DNA of 22,505 nt, taken from the NCBI GenBank assembly GCA_937960785.1, contig CALGOZ010000078.1, positions 1 through 22,505 on the forward strand. Direction: 5' to 3'. Source of the DNA: an uncultured Pseudogracilibacillus sp. (GTDB lineage Bacteria; Bacillota; Bacilli; Bacillales; Amphibacillaceae). Position 1 is the first letter of the stretch. Each line of letters opens with the position of its first letter. This document shows, piece after piece, positions 1 to 7,407 of the stretch. Under the pieces are notes generated by a model. It ran no database searches. It was given only the letters and a program-made list of their open reading frames with translations, and had not been told where the DNA came from. A program made the position numbers and the translations under genes.

Positions 1-1
1 C

Positions 2-43
2 GCCGAACAGCGTTTCTGGTCTAAGGTACTTGTTCATCTCTAA
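2..43 (+). CDS. 3' end of a gene, possibly a large-subunit catalase (partial)
   Basis: An open frame enters from the left edge and stops at TAA (41-43). Its last residues read AEQRFWSKVLVHL. The QRFW-S/N-R/K pattern resembles the extreme C-terminus of the catalase encoded at 14754-16820 (AQQRFWNRK) and of HPII-type catalases (recalled as HRVWSR). The frame is followed 60 bp later by a strong bidirectional terminator, which fits a real gene end. Only 13 residues are visible, so the family call is an inference; the existence of a rightward gene end is more secure than its identity. Confidence 0.4.
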   Translation, partial: AEQRFWSKVLVHL

Positions 44-103
44 CCAAAAAATAAAGTTTCATCTAAACTCCACAGAAACTGCCATAACATAAAATAAAAT
101 AAG

Positions 104-141
104 AAAAAACGTTCCTGAACATAATAGTGGGAACGTTTTTT
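104..141. terminator. Bidirectional intrinsic terminator
   Basis: A perfect 12-bp inverted repeat pairs AAAAAACGTTCC (104-115) with GGAACGTTTTTT (130-141) around a 14-nt loop. The A-tract on the left and T-tract on the right let it work on both strands. It lies between the rightward gene end at 43 and the leftward thiolase stop at 168. Confidence 0.8.
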
Positions 142-167
142 CCTTACAAATCGTATATAAATCAAAA

Positions 168-1346
168 TTACAATGCTTCTACAACCATCGCAATACCTTG
201 TCCGCCACCGATACATAAAGAAGCGATGCCGTACTTTTCATTACGACGCTTTAATTCTTTTACTAATGTGTAGACGACACGTGCACCACTTGCGCCGAGG
301 GGATGTCCTAAGGCGATTGCACCGCCGTTCACATTCGCTTTATCCCGGTCGAAGTCGAGTTCTTTTTCGACTGCTAAATATTGTGCGGCAAAGGCTTCAT
401 TAACTTCAATTAAATCGATATCTTCAAAAGTTAGCTCTGCCTTTTCAAGGGCTTGTTTCATCGCTGGAACTGGCCCAATTCCCATAATGTGTGGATCGAC
501 TCCTGCAACACCCCAAGAAACGATTCGTGCGATTGGTTGCAAGCCCTTTTCCTTTACAAAACTTTCGGTAGCAACGATATTCGCTGCAGCCCCATCGTTA
601 ATACCACTAGCATTACCACCAGTTACCGTTCCATCCTGTTTAAAGGAAGGGCGTAATTTAGCTAATTGTTCTAAAGAGGTATCAGGACGAATATGTTCAT
701 CCTCAGAAAAAACTACCGTCCCTCGCCGAGTCTTTACTTCAATCGGAACAATCTCCTCCTTAAACTTCCCTTCCTCTGTCGCTTTAGTAGCTAGTTCATG
801 ACTGCGCAAAGCAAAAGCGTCTTGTTCTTCCCGAGAGATTGCATATTTTTCGGCTAAATTTTCTGCCGTTACACCCATGCCCGCGCCGATATATTCATCT
901 GTTAGGCCGGCCCATAACATATCATCGACCTTTGGTGAACCGAGCTTCGTTCCAAAGCGTGAACCCCGTAATACATGTGGGGTAATACTCATATTTTCTG
1001 CACCACCGGTTAAGGCAACTCGCCCCTCTCCTAACATTAACGACTGGGCAGCAGAAACAATCGCTTGTAAACCCGAACCACATAAACGGTTGACCGATAA
1101 AGCAGGCCGCTCAACTGGTACACCCGAATGTAAGGCAACATGACGAGCAAGATAAGGAGAATTATTCGATGAATGAAGTACATGACCAAAAACGGTAAAA
1201 TCAATCTCCTCTGCTTCCACATTACTCCGCTTTAAAGCCTCTTTACTAGCATAGACACCTAGCGTCGTCGCGTCGATATCCTTAAGAGCTCCGCCAAAAG
1301 TTCCAAACGGTGTACGAGCTCCTTCAACGAGATAAATTTGTTCCAT
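168..1346 (-). CDS. Acetyl-CoA C-acetyltransferase (thiolase)
   Basis: This is a 392-residue thiolase, the usual length of the biosynthetic type II family. It catalyses reversible condensation of two acetyl-CoA to acetoacetyl-CoA in the cytoplasm. The catalytic residues fall at Cys89 (in NRLCGSG), His348 (in GHPLGASG) and Cys378 (in CIGGGQG), the same numbers as in the classical Zoogloea enzyme. The start is an ATG preceded by GAGGAGTGAGG. It is the second gene of a leftward pair, 28 bp after the SDR reductase, so the pair could convert acetyl-CoA to 3-hydroxybutyryl-CoA for polyhydroxybutyrate or butanoate metabolism. A degradative (beta-oxidation) thiolase role cannot be excluded from sequence alone; no PHA synthase is visible in the window. 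Confidence 0.93.
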   Translation of the reverse strand: MEQIYLVEGARTPFGTFGGALKDIDATTLGVYASKEALKRSNVEAEEIDFTVFGHVLHSSNNSPYLARHVALHSGVPVERPALSVNRLCGSGLQAIVSAAQSLMLGEGRVALTGGAENMSITPHVLRGSRFGTKLGSPKVDDMLWAGLTDEYIGAGMGVTAENLAEKYAISREEQDAFALRSHELATKATEEGKFKEEIVPIEVKTRRGTVVFSEDEHIRPDTSLEQLAKLRPSFKQDGTVTGGNASGINDGAAANIVATESFVKEKGLQPIARIVSWGVAGVDPHIMGIGPVPAMKQALEKAELTFEDIDLIEVNEAFAAQYLAVEKELDFDRDKANVNGGAIALGHPLGASGARVVYTLVKELKRRNEKYGIASLCIGGGQGIAMVVEAL

Positions 1347-1374
1347 TAATCCTCACTCCTCTAATGATTTCTTT

Positions 1375-2112
1375 TTACATCATAATGCCACCATCGACAT
1401 GCAACACATGATTATGTACATATTTCGCTTCATCACTAGCTAAAAATAGATACGCATTGGCGATATCGACTGGATCGGCAATTGTTTGTAATTGAATTTG
1501 TCGCTTTATTTGTGTCACTACTTTTTCCGGCATTTGCTTTACCATTTCTGTTAAAGTAAAACCTGGAGCAACAGCGTTTACATTAATTCCATGCCGTCCT
1601 AACTCTTTTGCCCACGTCTTCGTCATACCAACTACTGCTGCCTTAGAACCAGCATAATTCGTCTGCCCGAAATTTCCATAAACACCGCTAACCGAAGACG
1701 TATTAATAATTTTCCCTGCACCTTTTTCAATCATAATTGGTGCGACGGCCTTTGTACAATTGAAGACACCTTTTACATTTACATCGAACACTTTATCAAA
1801 CATATCTGAAGTCATTTTAACTAACGTCGCATCTGCGATTATGCCAGCATTATTAATTAAAATATCGACCGTTCCAAAGTGATCGACCGTCTGCTTTACT
1901 AAATTAGCAACACTTCCCTCATCAGTCACATCGACTTTAACGAACTTAACTTCGCCTCTTCCTTCTAATCGCTCCGCGGTCGCCTTACCCGCTTCTTCAT
2001 CAAAATCACCGATGACTACTTTAGCCCCTTCTTCTAAAAAACGTTCAACACTTGCTGCACCAATTCCATTGGCACCGCCTGTTATAATTGCCACCTTATG
2101 ATGTAATCGCAT
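1375..2112 (-). CDS. SDR-family 3-oxoacyl/acetoacetyl-CoA reductase (FabG/PhaB-like)
   Basis: This 245-residue classical short-chain dehydrogenase has a Rossmann motif TGGANGIG at 11-18, NNAG at 87-90 and a catalytic tetrad Asn112, Ser140, Tyr153, Lys157. It should reduce a 3-oxoacyl thioester, most likely acetoacetyl-CoA made by the downstream thiolase. Asp36 at the end of the second beta strand suggests NAD(H) preference rather than the NADPH used by typical FabG/PhaB; that is inference. The open frame extends eight codons further to a GTG at 2136, but those codons contain the ribosome binding site (AAGAGGGG, about 6 nt before the ATG at 2112), so I chose the ATG. It leads the operon with the thiolase. 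Confidence 0.88.
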   Translation of the reverse strand: MRLHHKVAIITGGANGIGAASVERFLEEGAKVVIGDFDEEAGKATAERLEGRGEVKFVKVDVTDEGSVANLVKQTVDHFGTVDILINNAGIIADATLVKMTSDMFDKVFDVNVKGVFNCTKAVAPIMIEKGAGKIINTSSVSGVYGNFGQTNYAGSKAAVVGMTKTWAKELGRHGINVNAVAPGFTLTEMVKQMPEKVVTQIKRQIQLQTIADPVDIANAYLFLASDEAKYVHNHVLHVDGGIMM

Positions 2113-2152
2113 ACAATACCCCTCTTTTCTAATCACTTCAACTATAAGATTT

Positions 2153-2158
2153 ATTATA
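2153..2158 (-). promoter_or_regulatory. Perfect -10 box upstream of the SDR-thiolase operon
   Basis: Read on the minus strand this is TATAAT, about 40 bp before the reductase ATG, which is a sensible distance for a sigma-A start site. No good -35 hexamer is found 17 bp further upstream, so the promoter may be weak or activator dependent. This rests on the single hexamer. Confidence 0.35.
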
Positions 2159-2291
2159 TTTAGTGTACCATGGAACAGCCATCACCGTAATTAATTTATC
2201 TTATAAAAGTTAACGTCCCTTCCCTCGGTGGCAATCTCCCTTTCATTTTCAAAAAAAAGCCGACTGCTTTCGTCAAAAATTGGGCAATTAT

Positions 2292-2333
2292 AAAAAATTA
2301 AGGTTCCAGTCTATTTAACAACTGGAACCTTAA
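2292..2333 (-). terminator. Intrinsic terminator of the small membrane protein gene
   Basis: A perfect 13-bp repeat pairs TTAAGGTTCCAGT (2298-2310) with ACTGGAACCTTAA (2321-2333) around a 10-nt loop. On the minus strand it is followed by six T residues (complement of 2292-2297). It lies 45 bp past the stop at 2379 and separates that gene from the SDR operon. Confidence 0.85.
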
Positions 2334-2378
2334 TAGTAAAAGTTATAAGATCGTTAACAAATGCTTTATATCTCTTTT

Positions 2379-2855
2379 TTATTCAAACACTTCATCTTTA
2401 GGTAAAGGTTCTCGATTGCGGAATAAAAAGATTGAAATCGGCATTGCGAATCCCAACGTAACGATTGTAATAATCGTGTGGACTAACGCATTTTCGGAAA
2501 AGCGAGTCGCTAATACATGGAATCCATAAATTTGAACGATTAAAGTTATAACGCCAAAAATCGGAATCGCCATACTTAATAAAACTGAACCAATCCACGA
2601 TATTGCAAAAATTAACGTAAACTTTCCACGGATTTGTTCATGGACATCATCTTCCACTACTAACGGGAGTAAAAATATTTGTGCGATTGGAATCCAAGCT
2701 AAAAACGCCATGTCTTCCCGGCCGAGGGTTTTTGCAATTTTAAACATTCCGATAGCATAAAGAATATACATAATAATTCCAATGACTAATAATAAAATTA
2801 AAAAACCTGCCAACATAGCGAATAAACCTACAATTACACCTTCTTCTGCACTCAT
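2379..2855 (-). CDS. Small integral membrane protein of unknown function
   Basis: This 158-residue protein has about four hydrophobic segments: roughly residues 7-37, 48-66, 80-110 and 124-146. An amphipathic stretch after the first segment reads IGMFKIAKTLGREDMAFLAWIP. It has no cysteines and no enzymatic motif that I recognise. The layout is like small Firmicutes membrane proteins of unassigned role. The start ATG has an excellent ribosome binding site (AAGGAGGAAC). It is monocistronic: a terminator follows it and an unrelated gene precedes it by 157 bp. The C-terminal charged tail (PLPKDEVFE) is probably cytoplasmic. Confidence 0.8.
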   Translation of the reverse strand: MSAEEGVIVGLFAMLAGFLILLLVIGIIMYILYAIGMFKIAKTLGREDMAFLAWIPIAQIFLLPLVVEDDVHEQIRGKFTLIFAISWIGSVLLSMAIPIFGVITLIVQIYGFHVLATRFSENALVHTIITIVTLGFAMPISIFLFRNREPLPKDEVFE

Positions 2856-3012
2856 CTACTTAGTTCCTCCTTATCTTTAACTAGCATTATAAAAAAAGGA
2901 TTTGTTTTCCATTCTACTATAGTTTATTGCTGTTTGATAGAGGTTTTTCGCCTTTTTTCAAAGATAATTAAAAAGTACTATAATTTACTATTTAAATATA
3001 AGAAGGAACAAA

Positions 3013-4140
3013 TTACTCAAAGAAACTTTCGATATTTCCTGCATAAGCCTCTCTATACAAAGAATAAAAGCTTTCCTCCGTCAACTCTTTAGAACAATAT
3101 CCCTCTCGCATCCACAACCCATAAGCGGTAAAAGCTAACTCATCTAAATCTTTTTCTTTTACCCCAATACTTCTAAGATCAATCGGAAAACCGACCCCTT
3201 TAAACACATTTACTAGACGATAAGATAAAGTAGAAGACGATTGGGCTTTATTGTATTTTGTGTATCCTAATGCTAGGAGAATCTCCCTTTCCCGTTGTTC
3301 GTCTATTTCACGATACAACTTCACAACATAAGGAAGCATCACTGCAGTTACAGTAGCGACGGAAACTTGAACCTTTTGATAGACTGGCAACACGAAACAA
3401 TCAATTAAAGAAATCCGCTTCCAGTCTACACTACTAAGCCCTAGAAACATTCCTGCTCGCAATAAAGCCTCCCGAGCTTCTAAATCTTTCCGATGATAAG
3501 AAGCCCGCACTAAATGATGTACTATTAGTTGAATAGAAGAAGTAGTCAACTTCCGATAAGTAGCACTATTGTAGTGATGTTCGATAGCTTTTGCTAATGT
3601 GATAACACTCGATCTAATTAATTGTAACAAAGGGATATGAATAGTGATAAGAGGATCGTAGAAGATTATTGCAGGATAGAGTCTTCGTTTAAAAGGAAAA
3701 TGTCGCATGTTATTTTCATACGTATAAAATTTGCCACTAGCTTCGATTCCAGTCGTAGGTGTACTCGGTATTAAAAATAACGTAATCTTTCGTTTTTTAT
3801 TTAAACCTAACCTTTCTAAAGTTGTTGCAGTGAAGGTTGTATAATTTAATAACTCGTTATTCCCTAACCCTATAACAGTATCAAAGGTTGCATCATAGGC
3901 AAGGTCTGGTAGCTTGTACGGATTTTGAATTGTCTCTTCACCTTTTGGGACGAAATGCATCCGAACTTGAAAACCTTGCTTCTTAAGAAATGAATTTATT
4001 TTATACAAAAACGAAAGTTCCTTAAAAGTAGGCTCCACTATAAATAACACTTTTTCCGAACGATGGACTTCTAGCTCTTCTTTTAAGCGACAAAATACTC
4101 CTACACCAACGACCAACTTCGGTGTAAATTCCTTACTCAC
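3013..4140 (-). CDS. Iron-containing alcohol dehydrogenase homologue without its metal site (probable pseudoenzyme)
   Basis: The fold is that of the Fe-ADH/dehydroquinate-synthase-like superfamily. It has an N-terminal nucleotide-binding half (about residues 1-160) and a helical half with landmarks IPST (127-130), YDP (164-166), AIEHHYNS (188-195) and MLPYVV (271-276); residues are numbered from the GTG at 4149. Aligned by eye to E. coli FucO, all four metal ligands are gone: Asp to Ile183, His to Lys187, His to Asp250, His to Val264. The dinucleotide motif GGGSxxD is degraded to GNNELLN (96-102). The frame is intact and near the family's normal length, so this looks like a retained non-catalytic protein, not a decaying gene. 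A GTG at 4140 is chosen because GAGGTG lies 6 nt before it; the frame also opens at 4149. It is divergent from an XRE regulator, so regulation by or with that protein is likely. Confidence 0.8.
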   Translation of the reverse strand: MSKEFTPKLVVGVGVFCRLKEELEVHRSEKVLFIVEPTFKELSFLYKINSFLKKQGFQVRMHFVPKGEETIQNPYKLPDLAYDATFDTVIGLGNNELLNYTTFTATTLERLGLNKKRKITLFLIPSTPTTGIEASGKFYTYENNMRHFPFKRRLYPAIIFYDPLITIHIPLLQLIRSSVITLAKAIEHHYNSATYRKLTTSSIQLIVHHLVRASYHRKDLEAREALLRAGMFLGLSSVDWKRISLIDCFVLPVYQKVQVSVATVTAVMLPYVVKLYREIDEQREREILLALGYTKYNKAQSSSTLSYRLVNVFKGVGFPIDLRSIGVKEKDLDELAFTAYGLWMREGYCSKELTEESFYSLYREAYAGNIESFFE

Positions 4141-4179
4141 TTCGAACACCTCATTACGGAAACAGTTACATTTTATGAC

Positions 4180-4208
4180 ATATTATGACTTATAAGTCTT
4201 TTTGTCAA
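4180..4208 (-). promoter_or_regulatory. Sigma-A promoter of the Fe-ADH-like gene
   Basis: On the minus strand a consensus -35 TTGACA (4203-4208) is followed after exactly 17 bp by TAATAT (4180-4185), four of six matches to the -10 consensus. Transcription would start about 30 bp before the GTG start codon. The plus strand of the same -35 region reads TTGTCA (4202-4207), which could serve as a -35 for the divergent XRE gene, though I find only a weak -10 (TGTACT, 4225-4230) there. Confidence 0.6.
4187..4198. promoter_or_regulatory. 12-bp perfect palindrome, candidate operator
   Basis: GACTTATAAGTC is a perfect palindrome lying wholly in the 17-bp spacer of the promoter above, where a bound repressor would block RNA polymerase. 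A related half, TATGAC, is repeated just to its left (4175-4180 and 4184-4189). The adjacent XRE regulator is the obvious candidate to bind it, but this is inference. Confidence 0.5.
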
Positions 4209-4311
4209 TTGTTTTATATTTATTTGTACTAATCGCTCGATTAAAGTACCGATTTATTTATAGACACGTTAGACTACATTTATAAGGATAAAAGTAGAGG
4301 AGTTCAAAGTA

Positions 4312-4626
4312 ATGGTTGCTAATTTAGGGGAGAAGTTGCGAACACTACGAAAAGCTCGTGGTCTAACGACACAACAATTAGCAGACAAAGTAGCTGTATC
4401 GCAATCATATATTAGCCGATTTGAAAATAATCGCGCAATTCCTGATGTCGCCTTACTTGAAGATATTTTACATGCATTAAATTGCGACTTAGCTACCTTT
4501 TTCGCTCAGGAGGATGATATGTTTTCAGTCGATTTTATTCAACTAATTGAAACGATTAAAGACTTATCTCCTGAAGCACGTACGAAACTTAACGAATTCC
4601 TCCAATTAATAACCGAAGAAAAATAA
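4312..4626 (+). CDS. XRE-family (SinR-like) transcriptional regulator
   Basis: This 104-residue DNA-binding protein has an N-terminal Cro/C1-type helix-turn-helix at about residues 8-63. It carries the typical LRTLRKARGLTTQQLADKV stretch and the recognition-helix pattern SQSYISRFENNR (30-41). The remaining 40 residues form a short acidic, helical tail that may dimerise or sense a partner. The ATG has GAGGAG 9 nt upstream. It is transcribed away from the metal-site-less Fe-ADH homologue, and the 170-bp gap contains a palindrome in that gene's promoter. It may therefore control the divergent gene, and perhaps itself. The effector is unknown. Confidence 0.88.
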   Translation: MVANLGEKLRTLRKARGLTTQQLADKVAVSQSYISRFENNRAIPDVALLEDILHALNCDLATFFAQEDDMFSVDFIQLIETIKDLSPEARTKLNEFLQLITEEK

Positions 4627-4628
4627 AC

Positions 4629-4676
4629 TTCGGGCCTTGACTCCAGAACTGTCTCTTAATATGCTTTCGGCCCGAA
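4629..4676. terminator. Stem-loop between convergent genes (possible weak terminator)
   Basis: TTCGGGCC (4629-4636) pairs perfectly with GGCCCGAA (4669-4676) across a long 32-nt loop. It fills the short gap between the convergent XRE and 142-residue genes. Neither side has a clear U-tract, so termination is only probable. Confidence 0.4.
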
Positions 4677-4682
4677 TAACGA

Positions 4683-5111
4683 TTACGATAGAATCGGTGG
4701 TTGTTCAACCGGTTCAATTATCACGCCGGAACGATTACGACTAACAATCCAATTTTTTGAAACGATTTGTTTTAATACCTCTAACTCTTCCTCCTCTAAT
4801 TGTAAATTCGTAATCGTAAAGTCTTCCGCTTCGTAATCAACACCCTCCTCGCGATTGAACTTTAACTTTAGTACATTTACTAATCCCGTAAACGTTAAAA
4901 ACTTTACTTCGTAACCTTTTTTTAATACGTCTGCTAATACACCCGCATCTTCTAACTCATACAAAACAGTAAAATCAAAACGATCATTGTATTTTTTAAA
5001 GGATTCTACCTCTTTATTTCTTACCTTTTCTAAAATAGTTTGATCGGATAATCCATTTTTCCGTAATGTTTCAATTACATATAAGTCCATAAGTGTAATC
5101 TTTGGAATCAT
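4683..5111 (-). CDS. Hypothetical protein, 142 residues
   Basis: I do not recognise this protein. It is predicted soluble, rich in Leu, Val, Glu and Lys, without cysteine, signal peptide or membrane segment. The start has AAAGGAG about 10 nt before the ATG. The N-terminus (LMDLYVIETLRKNGLSDQ) looks helical, as does an acidic patch near residues 104-114 (LEEEELEVLKQ). The central part alternates hydrophobic residues in a beta-like way. It is transcribed alone, converging on the XRE gene and divergent from ung with a 115-bp gap. The intact frame, good ribosome binding site and normal codon use argue that it is a real gene; its function is unknown. Confidence 0.75.
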   Translation of the reverse strand: MIPKITLMDLYVIETLRKNGLSDQTILEKVRNKEVESFKKYNDRFDFTVLYELEDAGVLADVLKKGYEVKFLTFTGLVNVLKLKFNREEGVDYEAEDFTITNLQLEEEELEVLKQIVSKNWIVSRNRSGVIIEPVEQPPILS

Positions 5112-5226
5112 TTACGACATACTCCTTTCAACTAATTTTCGCTTGTTTTTTACAATTAAATTTGTCAAACTACTACTATACTTACATATTTATTAGTTAA
5201 GCCTTTTAAAAAAGGGGGTATAACAA

Positions 5227-5919
5227 ATGACAAAAAGAATTTTACATAACGATTGGCACGACTATTTACATAAGGAATTTACTAAGCCTTATTATCTGAC
5301 ATTACGAGAATTCCTTAAAGAAGAATATTTTACCCGAACGATTTATCCACATATGAATGATATTTTTAATGCGCTTCATTATACACCCTTTTCGGAGGTT
5401 AAGGCGGTTATTCTCGGACAAGACCCGTACCACGGACCGAATCAAGCTCATGGTTTAAGCTTTTCAGTACAGGCAGGTGTTCCGCCACCACCATCGTTAG
5501 AAAATATTTTTGCAGAAATGGAAAGCGATCTTCAAATACAACGGCCACCTCACGGCAATCTCGTCCACTGGGCTAAAGAGGGAGTCCTACTCTTAAATGC
5601 CGTCTTGACAGTACGAGCGGGACAAGCCCACTCCCATAGAGGAAAAGGTTGGGAAACCTTTACCGATCAAGTAATCAAAACATTAAACAAAAAGGAAACC
5701 CCCGTCGTCTATATTTTATGGGGGCGAGCTGCGCAAAGTAAACGAAGCTTAATCGATACTTCAAAGCATTTTATTTTACAAGCGCCACATCCGAGCCCGT
5801 TATCAGCTTATCGGGGCTTTTTCGGTAGTAAGCCCTTCTCCCAAACGAATGAATTATTAATCAGAAGCGGACAAAAACCGATTAATTGGGAAATTCCCGC
5901 CACTGCCATAAACAACTAA
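5227..5919 (+). CDS. ung: Uracil-DNA glycosylase, family 1
   Basis: Ung excises uracil from DNA after cytosine deamination or dUTP misincorporation and starts base excision repair. The 230-residue protein matches the family length. The water-activating motif GQDPYHG is at 64-70 with catalytic Asp66, and the DNA-intercalating loop HPSPLSAYRGFFGS begins at 188 with catalytic His188. The uracil-binding region (LLLNAVLTVR, GWETFTDQVI) is also intact. The ATG is preceded by AAAAGGGGGT about 7 nt upstream. It is a single-gene unit closed by a strong hairpin. The identification is secure. Confidence 0.97.
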   Translation: MTKRILHNDWHDYLHKEFTKPYYLTLREFLKEEYFTRTIYPHMNDIFNALHYTPFSEVKAVILGQDPYHGPNQAHGLSFSVQAGVPPPPSLENIFAEMESDLQIQRPPHGNLVHWAKEGVLLLNAVLTVRAGQAHSHRGKGWETFTDQVIKTLNKKETPVVYILWGRAAQSKRSLIDTSKHFILQAPHPSPLSAYRGFFGSKPFSQTNELLIRSGQKPINWEIPATAINN

Positions 5920-5923
5920 TAAT

Positions 5924-5952
5924 CACCCCAAAGATGCTTACACTTTGGGGTG
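5924..5952. terminator. Terminator between ung and the glycerophosphodiesterase gene
   Basis: CACCCCAAAG (5924-5933) pairs perfectly with CTTTGGGGTG (5943-5952) around a 9-nt loop. It is followed on the plus strand by a T-rich stretch (TCTTCCGTTTATATTTTA). It sits in the convergent gap and probably serves ung; the U-tract for the leftward gene is poorer. Confidence 0.75.
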
Positions 5953-5989
5953 TCTTCCGTTTATATTTTATTATATTACTTCTTTAAAC

Positions 5990-6712
5990 TTATCCATCCC
6001 GTAGTCGTAACGCACGCTCGGGAAACTTTGTAATAATCGCATCGACATTAGAAGCAAAAAACCTCCTCATCTCCCCTAAACGATTCACCGTCCAAGGACG
6101 TAAGGCACCACAATTTTGAAAAGCTTCCGGAGAATGCAATAACAAATTTTTCCGAGGATGAATTCCATCAAGACCGAGAATTTTTACATAGTCGGCCATA
6201 TGCGGTAACTGCTGTTGTGTAATAAAAGCTACTTCACTTGTTTCATCAAGTTGTTTCATTCGGATTAATGTCGGTAAATGGAAAGAAGAATAAATAATTT
6301 GTAAATTATCCCCGTAAGCTTTTACGAGCTGATACACCTTCTCCTCAATCGACTTATATAAAACCCGATGCGTCTTTAACTCAATATTTACGATAAAATC
6401 CGGCCACCGGGATAATTCTATCAGTACTTCTTCTAAGGTCGGAATTGTTTCCCCCGAGGCCTTACGAGAACGGAATGGGTATTGTTTCAATTCTTCTACA
6501 GTCAAGGCTTGAATATAGCCACTACCCGTTGTGATACGGTTGATTGTCTCATCGTGATGAACAACAACTTCCCCATCCCTCGTCAAATGGACGTCTAATT
6601 CGACCCCATCGATTCCTAACTCCGCTGCTTGAATAAAGCCTTCTAAGGAATTCTCAACATATTGGCTCATAAAACCACGATGACCGATTATTTTCGTCTT
6701 CTTTTGCTTCAA
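5990..6712 (-). CDS. Glycerophosphodiester phosphodiesterase
   Basis: This 240-residue GDPD TIM-barrel enzyme hydrolyses glycerophosphodiesters (deacylated phospholipids) to glycerol-3-phosphate and an alcohol. Conserved residues are visible: His11-Arg12 (GHRG), Glu20-Asn21, Glu38 and Asp40 (VELDVHLTRDG), and His53-Asp54 (VHHDE). There is no signal peptide, so it is cytoplasmic. The start is a TTG with GAGGGG 7 nt upstream; no better ATG exists near it. It is the last gene of the leftward run that begins at 8893, 57 bp after the cyclophilin gene. Confidence 0.92.
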   Translation of the reverse strand: MKQKKTKIIGHRGFMSQYVENSLEGFIQAAELGIDGVELDVHLTRDGEVVVHHDETINRITTGSGYIQALTVEELKQYPFRSRKASGETIPTLEEVLIELSRWPDFIVNIELKTHRVLYKSIEEKVYQLVKAYGDNLQIIYSSFHLPTLIRMKQLDETSEVAFITQQQLPHMADYVKILGLDGIHPRKNLLLHSPEAFQNCGALRPWTVNRLGEMRRFFASNVDAIITKFPERALRLRDG

Positions 6713-6769
6713 AAAAGAAACCCCTCTTCAACTCATTCTTATAAAAATTTAACCGAAGCAAAGATCTAT

Positions 6770-7393
6770 TTACTCTTCAATAATAATCGGCTCTTCGAAC
6801 TCATAACCATTTAATTCAACAGTCATCGACTCAATTACTTGATCTTCTAGTGGTTGAGCATGGGAATTCGTCTCGACATTTACAATTTCATCAACGACAT
6901 CCATCCCATCAATAACCTTACCAAAAGCTGCATAGTCCCCATCTAAATGAGGCGAATCAGCAACCATTATAAAGAACTGAGAACCCGCAGAGTCTGGATC
7001 ATTACTTCGAGCCATCGATAATACTCCCCGCTCATGCTTCAAGTCGTTCTTATACCCGTTACTTTCAAACTCTCCGACAATCGAATAACCTGGACCACCA
7101 ATACCGACACCTTCCGGATCCCCACCCTGAATCATAAAGTCAGGAATCACCCTATGGAAGGTTAACCCATCATAAAATCCATCCTGCACTAAAGAAATAA
7201 AATTGTTCACCGTATTTCGAGCAATATTTGGATAAAGTTCCATCACTACTTCGCCACCATTTTCCATCGTCATCGTTACCACCGGCACTGCATCGGTTTC
7301 TTCGAATTTAGGCAACTTTGTTCCATCACTAGTACCACAAGCTGTAAGGAAAACAAGTGCTACAATAAATAAACTAACGATATATTTCCTCAT
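6770..7393 (-). CDS. Lipoprotein peptidyl-prolyl cis-trans isomerase, cyclophilin type
   Basis: This 207-residue protein begins with a lipoprotein signal (MRKYIVSLFIVALVFLTAC). Lipid-modified Cys19 would anchor it on the outer face of the membrane. The cyclophilin domain spans about residues 36-200, with catalytic FHRVIPDF (79-86, Arg81), QGGDP (89-93) and GSQFFI further on. It should speed proline isomerisation in secreted or envelope proteins. A GTG three codons upstream (7402) is in frame but overlaps the ribosome binding site (AGGGGTGG, 5 nt before the ATG at 7393), so the ATG is chosen. It starts 14 bp after the VanZ-like gene, in one operon. The short acidic tail (EFEEPIIIEE) is unusual but not diagnostic. 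Confidence 0.92.
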   Translation of the reverse strand: MRKYIVSLFIVALVFLTACGTSDGTKLPKFEETDAVPVVTMTMENGGEVVMELYPNIARNTVNNFISLVQDGFYDGLTFHRVIPDFMIQGGDPEGVGIGGPGYSIVGEFESNGYKNDLKHERGVLSMARSNDPDSAGSQFFIMVADSPHLDGDYAAFGKVIDGMDVVDEIVNVETNSHAQPLEDQVIESMTVELNGYEFEEPIIIEE

Positions 7394-7407
7394 CAAAACC
7401 ACCCCTA

